Part shown: piece after piece, positions 23,352-34,740 of the stretch
Numbering within the stretch: position 1 is the first letter of the stretch
How the letters are laid out: each line of letters starts with the position of its first letter
Assembly: GCA_963989385.1 (NCBI GenBank)
Contig: OZ022502.1
Coordinates: 47,423,454-47,487,453, forward strand
DNA from: Ctena decussata
Lineage: Eukaryota > Mollusca > Bivalvia > Lucinida > Lucinidae
DNA length: 64,000 bases
Reading direction: 5' to 3'
Translations under genes and position numbers: made by a program
The notes under the pieces: generated by a model
What the model was told of the DNA's origin: nothing
The model's input: only the letters and a program-made list of their open reading frames with translations
Database searches by the model: none

Positions 23352-23715
23352 AGCATAAATGGACCTCGGGCAAAAGTGAGTTAATGATTTAAACAGCTCC
23401 TAAATTCAAACTGAGCAAAAATATTAAATTTAACCATGACTAATAAGGCCGCCAGTGCATGGCATAGTAGAAACAGTGATATAGTATATTATGCTACTTC
23501 TTTACTTTCGTCCTGTAAAAGCGAACTGGCATGTCTTCAATGGGCACCTATTTCGACTGCGGGTACAGTGTAAACAGTTTTGTTGTCTATTTTGGTATGT
23601 TTCAGAAACGCTCTGTATAGGCATAAGAGAACTGATTATCGGCTTATAAGATTATTTCGAGAACAACATTTATCTGTCAACAGGAAAATAATCTGAATAA
23701 AGTATCAACAATACT
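23352..23715. other. non-coding
   Basis: No gene or repeat recognised. Confidence 0.4.
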
Positions 23716-23962
23716 TGAGCCGCGAAACGACAAAACCAACAAAGTGGTGGTGCGCCAATCGCAAACTCAGATCAGCCTGGGCATCCGCCCAGTCTGATCA
23801 GAGTCTTCGATGTCCGCATGGAGATAGCTTAAGCCCTTAGCTACCCTTTAAGCGCTTAGAGAAGAGCCTGATCAGACCGGGCGGATGCCCAGGCTGGTCT
23901 GAGTCTGCGATGGGCGCACAACCATTTTGCTGTTTTTTTGTGTTTTTTCGTGTCGCGGCTGA
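23716..23962. mobile_element. TGAGCC palindromic element, copy 2
   Basis: Same plan as the copy at 20113, with one end altered (ggctga) and a T-rich insertion in the right arm. The three bases outside each end are ACT and ACT, a possible 3-bp target duplication. Confidence 0.85.
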
Positions 23963-24251
23963 ACTGTCTTGTCACCAGCATGATCGCAGAATTTGTTCTG
24001 GATATTTGTGATGGATATCAAAGAATATTTTACAACGCTTATCAATTAAGCATTTTCGATATTCGTTCAAGGTGAATGGGAAAAAATTCAGAGGAAGCAA
24101 CTCTGTCATTTTATTTTCTCTCCCTCTTCAGTTGGGTTCAACTCTTAACGGAAAGTATTTGCTCCTCTTTGCGCAAATTCCTTCTTTTAACAATATACCC
24201 CTCCTGGAAGGGCTTCGTCCTTCACGAAAACAAACAAGAACTCCAAAGTAA
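23963..24251. other. non-coding
   Basis: A 74-codon frame starts at 24076 but resembles no protein. Confidence 0.35.
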
Positions 24252-24414
24252 CCCAGCAGGCACATGGTGTCATAATAACGTCACATCGACGTCAGTATGA
24301 TGTCATTTCCAGCAGACACATAACGTCAAATGACGTCACATTGAAGTCCACGCGACGTCACGACGTCGCATCGATGTCAGTATGACGTCATTGTATCATC
24401 ATGTGCCTGCTGGG
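24252..24414. mobile_element. GACGTC-rich MITE with 15-bp TIRs
   Basis: CCCAGCAGGCACATG at the left and CATGTGCCTGCTGGG at the right are perfect inverted repeats. Inside are repeated GACGTC/TGACGTCA words as in 18335-18540. 163 bp, non-coding. Confidence 0.85.
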
Positions 24415-25365
24415 AATGCTCCCCTTTGTAAAGGGCTGATAAACATGGTTGTAAACCCTTAAGATGTATGGATAGGATAGATATTTGTATCTCCAGAAAA
24501 GGAAAATTGCCTCCCTTTACATAGGAAACTACTCTATAATGAAAGACTTTCTTCTCCTGAGGTAGCAAATCCAGTTTGTCTTTTCAGAGTGGAAATGAAT
24601 CGCCTTCCAGAGAAAATATAAATAAAAATAAAAAAAAGAGGGGGTGGGGACAGGGAGGGGGGGGCAGATAATACATTGTATTCTGTTAATACAGAAATGA
24701 ATTAACTTAAATTGACCATTAACTTAAACGAAACGATGGCTGTGTAATTATTCACCTTAAAGTTTATATCTATAGTATAGTAGAAGCACCGTCAAAAATT
24801 TATATATTGAGCCAGATTGGTCTGAGTAAACAAAGCATATCCAGATCAGACAGCTCCTAAAATAGCAGACGGAATATCCCTACATTGTTTGCCATTCCAC
24901 CTTCAACTTTTGGACGTATTACTACATTGTGACACAAACTGTTTCATTTTCAGGTCAACTACCATAATTATTTAAGGTGCCCCGATTTACAGAAATTTAA
25001 GGGCATTGGCAACGGTGTAATGAAAATATATATCTTCAAATGCGAGATAATTGCATAGATATTTGTGTCACAATGAATGTATGATCTTATACCATGTTAT
25101 GTTGCAAATGCAAAAACAAATAATTTTCTGTTATCGGTAAATTGCATTAAATGATAAGGTTTTATTTCTCTGCATGCATTGATACATTAATGCTGATGAC
25201 TGAGAGCTGAAGAAATGTAATTACTTTGTCATGAAGAGCCATGGTTCTTCTCGATCCGAGTAGATATTGGAATTGCTTTGTCATTATTCCTTCATATCAA
25301 ATACGTACCATCTCAGCTATAGTATATTCTGATTGATGCTACTTACAACTGCAAGCTTCATCAAA

Positions 25366-25601
25366 TGAGCAACGACAAACCAAAAAGTGGCATGTGCGCC
25401 CAGTGAAGATTCAGATCAGCCTGGGCATCCGCCCAGTCTGAGCAGAGTCTTCACTGTATGCTTAATGTGTAGCTTAGTGTCTAAACTACTTCCGATCTGA
25501 CAGCAAAGACTCTGATGATCACAATAAGCGAATGCAAGGCTGATCTGAGTCTTCGCTGGGCACACATGCCACTTTGTTGGTTTTGTCGTGTCGCGGCTCA
25601 T
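25366..25601. mobile_element. TGAGCC palindromic element, copy 3, with extended arms
   Basis: The family palindrome is recognisable from atgagcaacgacaaaccaaa to ttgtcgtgtcgcggctcatt. Unlike the other copies, the flanks continue the inverted repeat for another ~65 bp on each side (25300-25365 against 25602-25670), including ctgcaagcttcatc and agctatagtatattctgatt. The total palindrome is about 370 bp. Confidence 0.82.
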
Positions 25602-26170
25602 TTGAGATGAAGCTTGCAGATATAAACAGCATCAATCAGAATATACTATAGCTGTGAGGGTATGCATTTTGCCCTCTAGGAAATTACCGAGATTTCAAGA
25701 TAGACCAAACTGCCGCTTCTCCTACGCTTTTTCTAGACATATGAATCATATGTTTATTAGTTCATAGCACGTGAGATCAAGACATCACGAAACACCGTTA
25801 TCATGGGTATCAATTTAGATGTGTTTGATATCACTACATCTTATGCCATTCATTTTTCGTGTTTTGTGTTCATCTCGTTCGGGGCATATGATGCCGTTTA
25901 GTTTTCGTGTTTTTCTGTTCAGTTCGTTCGGTGCATGAAGTATGAAACCTGTCCAATTATTATCTTTACGAACCGCATCTTTTAGGCATGAGGCGCGAAC
26001 ACAGTTGGCCTATACGCAATTATAAAATACGCCATTATCGTCAGTTTACTTAATTATATAATCAGCTTGATTCCTATACTTCAGTTGATTCTTTACAAAC
26101 CAGTAAAAGGACAGAAAGCAAGCAAATTTGCATAAATAATCGCTTAAATAACAGTAAGAACATTACAACA

Positions 26171-26388
26171 TTGCGCCTCATCACGACAAAACCAACAAAG
26201 TGGTTGTGCGCCCAGCACAGACTCAGATCAGCCTGGGCATCCGTCCAGTCTGATCAGACTTTGCTAGGGGTCTAAGCTACCCCCGTGCGGACAGCGACGA
26301 CTCTGGTCAGACTGGCCGGGTGCCCAGGGTGATCTGAGTCTGCGCTAGGCGCACAACCACGTTGTTGGTTTTCTCGTGTCGCGGCATA
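26171..26388. mobile_element. TGAGCC palindromic element, copy 4
   Basis: The same arms are present, but both termini are degenerate (gcgcctcatcacgac and ctcgtgtcgcggcata) and the centre is shortened relative to the other copies. Confidence 0.82.
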
Positions 26389-27119
26389 ATTATCACGTAT
26401 GACAAATTAGGCAAAAGAAACTGGAGGGAAACATCGGGTCCATAGCGTCTTGCTCCGTTTATTATTTTGTCATGGAGCAAGGAAACCTGACGAAGTGAAT
26501 CTTCTCCTTAAGTTTGAATATAAGAAAGGAATTATTTTCGTTCGTTATGAATGTGTTAAATAATATCTTTCTGCCTATTTATTAATAAGATCTAACGATA
26601 TCTCTGATATAACTCTCAATTATTATTAATGGACTAATATCGAATGGTGGTTAGCAGGAATTGAAGTCTTCATTGTACGAGTTATTATTCAAGGTTACAT
26701 TACTAAGTTAAATATTAACCTTAAGGGAAAAGATACATTTATGAGCTATAATAACGGGAATAACGGGAAGGGAGAAGCAATGTCATCCAACTTGATAATA
26801 TTCTACCAAACAAAACTGCCACATAATAAGATATGACTTGTACAGACCTTGTTGAAGTCACAGTGAGTAGGCAATGCTTTTATTGCTACTTTATGTCATA
26901 AAGTCTTGGGAATTTCCTTGTCAAAATGGCAGTTTATCTGGACTGTTGCATAATACGATTAAAACACACAAAAACAAAAATATCTGACTTTAATATAAGG
27001 ACATTGTTTCTCGGCAACATTGAAAATCCTGGAATGAAATGTATAAGAATGGAATGAAATGAACGAGGCCATCTACGTACGTTCCATTAGCTGGAATTCG
27101 CCCTAAAAACCTGGAGTGG

Positions 27120-27179
27120 TACTCTTACAGGAAAGAATTTGCTCCCTCTGAGGGAGCAAATTATTTCCTGTAAGAGTAT
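27120..27179. repeat. 60-nt near-perfect hairpin
   Basis: TACTCTTACAGGAAAGAATT-TGCTCCCTC folds onto GAGGGAGCAAATTATTTCCT-GTAAGAGTA with one mismatch and a two-base loop. Related words (tttgctcc, ggaaattatttgctcc) recur nearby at about 28727 and 36380, suggesting a dispersed mini-foldback rather than an RNA gene. Confidence 0.7.
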
Positions 27180-27557
27180 CATCCCAAATCAGTTGAATGA
27201 AATGGAGGAAACAGTCATTGCCAGTCCATTTCATGTTTTAAACTTTGCCTTCTTTCTCGACATTGTTTACCAACATAAATAGCCATAATCGAAACCAATT
27301 ACACTTCTGCAAAAACAAGCGTGACGATGGAAAAAACAGATTGTTTTTATTGCCACAGGAAATAGTTAGCAGGAAATATGACGCTTAATTGGATATTGTT
27401 TATATGCCTAAACAGGGATCAAAGAATCTGAGATGGCAGACTGTCACAACACATTCAGAGAAAATAAGAAAACGTGTACATATACTTATGATCAAAAGCA
27501 CTTTGTTGACCGTTGAGACAATTAAGGCAATATAGCTAGAAAAGCCTTATGACATAT

Positions 27558-28667
27558 GGGTACGAAAACAAGTTTTTTTTTTATGGGTACAACTCCATGT
27601 TCTGCCATGTTTTATATATAAACGGTAACAACTTTAAAGTGCATAAATAAATCATGGCAGAACATGGAGGTGTACCCATAACAAATTTGGTTTTCGTTTA
27701 AAGTTCTAACTGTTTATAAATAAAACAAGCCAGATCATGGAGGTGAGAACATGGAGGTGTACCCATAGCAAAATCAAGTTGTTACCGTTTATAAATAAAA
27801 ATGGCAGAACATGGAGGTGTATCCAAAACCAAATAAAAATGTTAACGTTTATAAATAAAACACGGCAGAACATGGAGGTGTCAGGAGGTGTACCCATAAC
27901 AAAATGAAGTTGCTACCGTTTATAAATAAAACATGGCAGAACATGGAGGTGTCCCCATAACGAAATAAAGTTGTTACCGTTTATAAATAAAACATGGCAG
28001 AACATGGAGGTGTACATTGTACATATAACAAAATAAAGTTGTTACCGTTTATAAATAAAACATGGCAGAACATGGAGGTGTCCCCATAACGAAATAAAGT
28101 TGTTACCGTTTATAAATAAAACATGGCAGAACATGGAGGTGTACATTGTACATATAACAAAATAAAGTTGTTACCGTTTATAAATAAAACATGGCAGAAC
28201 ATGGAGATGTACCCATAACAAAATAAAGTTGTTACCGTTTATAAATAAAACATGGCAGAACATGGAGATGTACCCATAACAAAATAAAGTTGTTACCGTT
28301 TATAAATAAAACATGGCAGAACATGGAGGTGCATCCATAGCAAAATAAAGTTGTTACCGTTTATAAATAAAACATGACAGAATATGGAGGTGCATCCATA
28401 GCAAAATATAGTTGTTACGTTTATAAATAAAACATGACAGAACATGGAGGTGCATCCATAGCAAAATATAGTTGTTACGTTTATAAATAAAACATGACAG
28501 AATATGATGGTGCATCCATAGCAAAATATAGTTGCTACGTTTATAAATAAAACATGACAGAACATGGAGGTGCATCCATAGCAAAATATAGTTGTTACGT
28601 TTATAAATAAAACATGACAGAATATGGAGGTGTACACATAGCAAAGCTTGTTTTCGTTTATTGTACC
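27558..28667. mobile_element. foldback-bounded element filled by a ~61-bp minisatellite
   Basis: Inverted ends gggtacgaaaacaag (left) and cttgttttcgtttattgtacc (right) enclose the array. The first array unit is inverted (actccatgttctgccatg, 27592) relative to the rest, so the left edge is itself a hairpin. It is absent from the second duplication copy near 33390, so it was probably inserted after the duplication. Confidence 0.65.
27645..28640 (+). repeat. ~61-bp tandem array, about 16 units
   Basis: The unit is roughly acatggcagaacatggaggt plus gtacccataacaaaataaag plus ttgttaccgtttataaataaa. Early units are 61 bp, some with an extra cattgtac. From about 28380 units are 60 bp with catgacagaatatgg. 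The 60-bp stretch gives a periodic 20-residue minus-strand frame with no sign of being a gene. Confidence 0.9.
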
Positions 28668-30407
28668 TCCCTGTTTTCTTTCTTTGGCAAATATCACTTC
28701 CATAATAGGGCATATACTTAAAGGAAATTATTTGCTCCATTGGGAAAAACTGCAGAAAAAGAATTAGCAGAGTCGCTTTCCCTGGAAGTGATTCATATAC
28801 CGTAGCTCAGTTTCCACGATATGTTTTCTTCCTACGGAAAAAGTATGAAATCGAAATTACAGTATATGGTTTTGTGTTCTTACAAAACGGACAATCTCGT
28901 AACATTTTGTTTCAAGGTTTCCTGCCATTTATATTTAAAAACTAGCCTTAATTTGAAGGAAAATAGAGTACAAGTACATGTTGATGATTCCAATATTTAT
29001 TCATTTATTTATTTTGTGTTAATTGAAAATACATGCATTACGCAAATTATAACTGGTCAAGATATCTCAAAAGAATCCGATGCTTGTCATTGAACAAGGC
29101 ACAGATGGCTCTAACATGTTTCTACTTCAAGCACCCATGTCCGACTTTGTGTGGCAATTCCTTCAAAAAGCAAAGATATGTCACATCGTATGTTAACACC
29201 GTGTACTAGCGACATCGTTAGTTTTCAAAAAACTCGGCCCCGGTCTTAAAGTACAAGTGGATTTCAGCAGCAACTAGGGGTGTTGAAATATAAACACGAA
29301 AAATGTAGACATCCACGCTGGATGCTGAACCAACTTTCATCCCGCCGCCGAACATAACATACTAGCATTCAGACTTTTCAAGTCTGTTACATATTTTCGG
29401 TAAGTGCTTACGGGAATGACAAGCATGACACAATCACTGTATGCACGACTTTAATCGGAGAGTACCTTATGAGAAAGCTAGACTTCGAAAGTGCATGAAT
29501 TATTATTTTTTTTTTTTTTCAATTCCAATGTGATGAATGCAGAATCGCAATTTCTATGCAATAATAGACGGTTGACAGAGTTTTAGTTTTGTTCGTCATG
29601 ACTATGAATCCAGTGGTTTTCAATACCAGTACACCTTAAGAACTATGGAAAGATACTTGCACCACCAAAAAAATAATACCCTGAAAGGGAAAATTTCCAT
29701 TACATGAAAACATATTCTTTTAAGAAAGATTTGCATCTGCAGAGAAAGAAAAAGCAAATCATTTCTTTATAGAGCAACCCCAGTGTAGAAGAGACTCGCC
29801 TTCCAGAGAAACAAATAATTCCTCGTATATTGCTTATTATTAAGTTATCGCCCTTACAAAAAAACAACGCTCAATTAAAAATACGGAATTAAATGACTTG
29901 AAAATAATTATTTGTTTGAGAAAATCTGAAGTTTCTGCTGAAAGAAATACATTTTGTAATGTTGTTGAAAATTTAATGGAGCATGGCATACAATATATGT
30001 ATGCCATGCTCCGATACCAATGGCGTCATGACTCTGTTACCACAGTAACTAGGCGGTCACATCAATGTCAAATTGACGTCATCGAGACGTCATTCTGTCA
30101 TAGTACTAAGCACAACAGTCTGTAATTCCAAAGTTGCTTTGGTTAAAGATGTATGGCGTCATGTCATAAATAATTTGAGAGGGGCATGGCATACACTGTA
30201 TGCCTTGCTCATCTCGAATTGTAAGTGAGATGCTACCTGAAATTCTTACAATGGAAAGGTATGATTCTGTAACACCTATAATTCTATCTCAAATAATGTA
30301 ATTCTCTGTTTTAAATGAATCTGTGTAGCCATTCGCCTTAAAGTTTGGCTCAATAGTATAATATAAGCAGCGTAATAAATTTTAAATATATGCACAAATA
30401 GGTTTCA

Positions 30408-30475
30408 GCAAACAGTGCAGACCCAGATCAGACTACTCATAGAGGAGTAGTCTGATTAGAGCTTACACTGTTTGC
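30408..30475. repeat. GCAAACAGTG mini-foldback
   Basis: A 68-nt inverted repeat, gcaaacagtgcagacccaga / gagcttacactgtttgc, has ctactcatagaggagtag at its centre. Related hairpins lie at 24832-24893, 32857-32938 and 62594-62638. Confidence 0.72.
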
Positions 30476-30610
30476 CATACAACGGGCATCTTCAAATGTA
30501 TTACAGCATTGTAAAGTAAAACTGATCCAATTCTCATGACAATGATTTAAGGTGTCCCAATTTTTTGGATTTTTTTAGATTTTTTACGGCTTTTCCGAAA
30601 ATACAATAAT

Positions 30611-30848
30611 TGAGCCGCGACGCGAGAAAACCAACAAAGTGGTTGTGCGCCCAGCACAGACTCATATCAGCCTGGGCATCCGCTTAGTCTGATCAGAGTC
30701 TTACCTAATCGCTTAAAGGGTAGCTAAGGGTCTAAGCTATCCTCATGCGGACGGCGAAAACTCTGATCAGACTGGGCGGATGCCCAGGCTGATCCGAGTC
30801 TGCGCTGGGCGCACAGCCATTTTGTTGGTTTTGTCGTGTCGCGGCTCA
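30611..30848. mobile_element. TGAGCC palindromic element, copy 5
   Basis: A full 238-bp copy: TGAGCCGCGACGCGAGAAAA at the left and its complement ending cgtgtcgcggctca at the right. It sits in the duplicated region at a place with no counterpart in the first copy. Confidence 0.88.
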
Positions 30849-31590
30849 TTATTTATTTTGAATTACTAGATACTTGTTTAGTTAATTTTGACGTAATGAC
30901 TGCATGAACTTATACCATGTTATGTTGCAAATTCAAAATAAAGTATTCACCATATCGTAAACTGTATCAATATGATAGGGTTTTAGTTCACTTCACTGAA
31001 TGCATTGATGTATCAATGATGATAGAGAGCTAAAGAAATGTAATTTCTTTGTCATGAAAACGCCATCATGGTACGTCTCTATCCAGATAGATATTGAAAT
31101 CGCTTGTCATTATTTTTTCATATCAATCACGCCTGTTAAACTCACAAAATTTAGTATTGCCTCGTGGAAAATAAAAAAGAATTAAATCAAGCTTCTGCAA
31201 ATGGTATCCCATGATGTAAAAGTGCTATTCGACTAAGATATGACTTTTTGTGTGAAAAATTAACTGATTATCATAAAACTTCTGAAATTTCGATTCAGCC
31301 AAGCTCGTGAGTTTTGTGATAACTCCAGCAATTCTTTTATTTCAAAGCATTTTTTTTTCTCAAAACAAACAACAACAAAAAACAAAACAAAAAAAAACAA
31401 ACATGCTTTTTATGATTATCTAGTTTAGCTTACATTTACAGAAGTTCCAAGTAAGAATTGAATTGTGCGTTTACAAGGCGGAACATGCAATAGAAGCAAT
31501 GCTAATTAGATGAAACTTATAGCTGTAAACATTATCTATCAGAGTATATTGTAGCTGAGAGGGTATGTGTTCTCCTTATAGGGTTTAAGT

Positions 31591-31663
31591 AATTGTATTT
31601 ATTCAAGAAACGCCTAACTGCGGGTAGTACCAGCAGTTACGCGTTTCTTGAATAAATACAATT
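31591..31663. repeat. 73-nt hairpin with ~30-bp stem
   Basis: AATTGTATTTATTCAAGAAA-CGCCTAACTGC pairs with GCAGTTACGCGTTTCTTGAA-TAAATACAATT with one mismatch. The loop is gggtagtacca. It has the size of a microRNA precursor, but an MITE relic is equally possible. It is not present in the paralogous sequence near 25690. Confidence 0.7.
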
Positions 31664-32314
31664 TCTTTCTCTTTTCTCATGCGCGTGAATCCCACTTTGG
31701 AGTTTGCATACGCGCCGTCATCACAGACCTTATTATTCAATCAGCTTGATTCCGGCATTAAATTGATTCTATGCAAAATAGTTTAAGTACAGGAATCAAG
31801 TGAATCTGCATAAATAAAAAAACAATAACATCTTATTACGTATGATACGAACAGCAGAAGATCCTGAAAGGAAACTCTGGCTCCATAGCGTCTTCCTCTG
31901 TTTATTATTTTGTCAAGGGGGCAATGAAATCTGACGAATTTAATCCTACTACTTTAATTTGGAAATGAGAAATGAACTTTCTTTTATCATAATGAATGTA
32001 TAAATAATCATTTATCAAGTTCATCTTACTGCCTTCTCAAAATGAAATTCAAATTATATCCTGCTTAAACAGTCAGCTATTATTAATTAATCAATGCCGA
32101 ATAATAATTTGCAACAAATGAAGTTAACATTACGCAAGATTCACTATTCAATCATATTATTACTTCTAACTTATATATTATTGACCACGAGTGCAAAGAT
32201 ACATTCATAGCAGAAAGAAAGGATATATGACACCCAACCTAATGTTATGCCAGCGAACAACAATTTGAGACAATTTTATTCATGCATGTGAGAGAAAGAA
32301 AGTAAAAAAAAATA

Positions 32315-32530
32315 GGCAGTGATATGGAACTGCTAGAATCAGATCCCATATCCCGCTCTCAAACTCAAAAGGAAAACACATATTAAACATAAACTGACAT
32401 CAATTAAATAAAGACACATACAGTAATCCGAATGAACAACTCTTTTCCGGATAGGTTGTAACACAGCCAGTACCCCAACTGAAAACACCACTAACACAAC
32501 AACAGGTAAACGAAAGCACCCGGCATGGAC
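32315..32530. repeat. dispersed repeat related to 4375-4580
   Basis: Shared blocks in the same order include aggcantgat, tcccgctctcaaa, ccgaatgancanc and a ccccaac/cccaaaaac stretch. Minus-strand frames of 60-71 codons here are not protein-like. Confidence 0.6.
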
Positions 32531-32856
32531 AGCCACGACAAGAAACAGTAACATCTATTTTACCTACAAACCTAAGCAACAACAGATAGCTAGCTTGGCA
32601 ACTTTACCGGTGACCATATTGCTGGACGTACACATACAAGCGGACGTAAGACCAATTAAGGTTGGATTACTGGTGGCTGGTTTTAAAATTTTACTGGAAG
32701 CAAATTCTCGCCCTCTGCTTTTCAATAGTTACCTGTTTTGACTGCGTGAAGGTTTTCTAACCTATGAACGAATCATTTCAGGAAACAAACAAAAAATATC
32801 GCAGGTAAAATCCAGTTTTATTGTGTGTTTTTTCGCATAGAAATCTGTGTAAGCAG

Positions 32857-32938
32857 ATAGTGTAGACCTAATCAGACACCGCATTCTGCGGCGTCTTAAC
32901 TGGGTCCGCCGTCTTAACTGGGTCCGCACTATTGGAAT
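32857..32938. repeat. mini-foldback of the GCAAACAGTG family with a local duplication
   Basis: The stem atagtgtagacctaatcaga / ggtccgcactat flanks ccgcattctgcgg. The right arm carries a tandem duplication of gtcttaactgggtccgc. Confidence 0.6.
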
Positions 32939-34000
32939 ATGTCCCCTAAACGGGTTTCCAGTCCTGAATAGGTTAAGTAGTAGCCTGTAGATGTCACACT
33001 ATTTCTGTGGCCCTTTTACGTCATTGCCTATGTGAGATTTGGGAATGTCTTATGTAAATTAGCAGCATATCTCGTTAATAAGGTTAACATCCAAATTATC
33101 AAGAATACGAATATTGTCATTGTTTCTCAACCTTGTTTACAAACATAAAAAGCCGTAAACGGAAATAATTACACTCCTGCAAATACGAGCGTGACGTCAC
33201 ACTGGTAAAACAGATTATTTTTATTGCCACAGGCAATAGTTAGCAGGAAATACGACACTTAATTATGTACTGTTTATATTGCCTAACCATGAGTTTAAAA
33301 AATCTGAGATGGCAAACAGCTGCTGAAGAACAACAAAGTCAACTCGTGTACATATGTTTATGATCAAAAGCAGGGGCGTTGGTAGGTGTAGTTTGATGGA
33401 ACCAACAATTATATTTTATACTCCTTGAGGAAATGTGTAACATTTGTGACCCAAATATATTTCAAATTGTCGTATATATGGTTGAAGTTTGACATGTGAT
33501 TTTGCCTAATTTTCAACAATATTTTAAACATATCAGGACAATGAGAGGGTGATAATTAAAAGCACAATTCCTTCTCCTGCAAATGAACCCATTTATACTG
33601 AGCCTAGTTTCCGTAATACACTTTCTTTATTTGGGAATTGTAGCATATGTAGCGTGGTTTTACTGACAAATAGCGTATATTTTCTGCCATTTGTGTTTAA
33701 GAATTAGCCCTATTATTTGTAGTAAAATAGAGGACGAGTACATGTGGATGATTTCAGTTTAAGTTTTGTTGATTGCAAATGCTTAAATTATTACCAGTTC
33801 TGTTTCTGAAAAGGATCCTTTTCATAAAAAATGGTTATAATTTGAGTATTTGCAATACACAAAAATTAAATTGTAACTATCAATGTGTTCTTGTTGTTAT
33901 TGAACGAGTCACAGATGGCACTTACATTTTTCCTCTATACACACAAGCTTGTCCAACTTTGAGAGATGTTAAATTGAAAGATATGTAAACATACTAAGTT

Positions 34001-34690
34001 AACTCCGAATCTTTAAAAGCTTGAATTGTGTTCATTTAAGCTATTCTTCCTTTTCATTAGACACTGTTCATTTCAAGTCTAGGAACAATACAATAAACCT
34101 GATATTGAAAAATAATAAGACAATAATAATAATTATGGTAGTAATGATAATAAAACATACTGCTTATCAAAGCCAAATGACTTAATACATTCTAGAACAA
34201 AACTACCGGCTCCAGCTCTTTTAATTTCATAATAGCCTGAATGTGGATATTTAACTTCTTCAATGTCGCTTAATCCAAATAGTTTGAAAGAAAAAAGATG
34301 ACGGACAGGTCTTGGCAGGCAACGAGCGTCCCTCTTCGAGCCACACTTACTGCCGTATTTCCGCGGGAAACATTAGCTGCAGACATCAGGTATGAGACGC
34401 CTATTTAACAACTCGCGAGCACAGACGTCCCCCATCAAGCCACCTCAACCCCTGCGTCTCTAGATAGGCGACAGACAAGGGCATCAGGACAGCGATTTCG
34501 ACACAGCCAGAACCCACAAAAAGCGAAAACAACTCGAAAGAAGCCAAACACCGCTAAGATTCCTGTCACTATAACAAGTCAGTCCTAGTGTCATCATGAA
34601 AATTGCAGTTTTATCTGTTTCTCAAGAAATTAATCATGTTGAATGGATACACTTGCAGGGAAAAGGTAATTGCAATTTTATTTCTGTTTC
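34001..34690. other. non-coding
   Basis: No gene recognised. About 34300-34560 is less AT-rich than its surroundings but shows no protein-like frame. Confidence 0.35.
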
Positions 34691-34740
34691 GCTTCTCAAG
34701 GGGGTTTATTTAAAAACTAGATAATCACTAAAGGTGATGA

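Larger units (their letters stand above)
24480..29640 (+). repeat. segmental duplication, first copy
   Basis: An ordered series of matches links this stretch to about 29680-34000 and then 41100-42730. Examples are caccttaaagttt, tttaaggtgnccc, a gtatattntagctgngagggtatg block, gtccatagcgtcttgctccg, attgccacaggaaatagtta and tacaagtacatgttgatga. No gene is recognised inside. Copy-specific inserts are the palindromes at 25366 and 26171 and the minisatellite element at 27558. Confidence 0.75.
29680..34000 (+). repeat. segmental duplication, second copy (first part)
   Basis: Matches 24.5-29.15 kb in order (see that entry). Copy-specific differences include the hairpin at 31591-31663, a repeat-like block at 32315-32530 related to 4375-4580, and a TGAGCC palindrome at 30611. 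The continuation matching 29220-29640 lies at 41100-41270 and 42456-42730, beyond later insertions. No gene recognised. Confidence 0.7.

Noticed and set aside
27645..28640. CRISPR-like array
   Set aside because: Repeats are contiguous 60-61-bp minisatellite units without unique spacers, in animal DNA.
28293..28740. Minus-strand frames of 128-136 codons with a 20-residue periodic peptide
   Set aside because: They arise because part of the 61-bp minisatellite has 60-bp units; two overlapping frames are open and there is no start or splice context.
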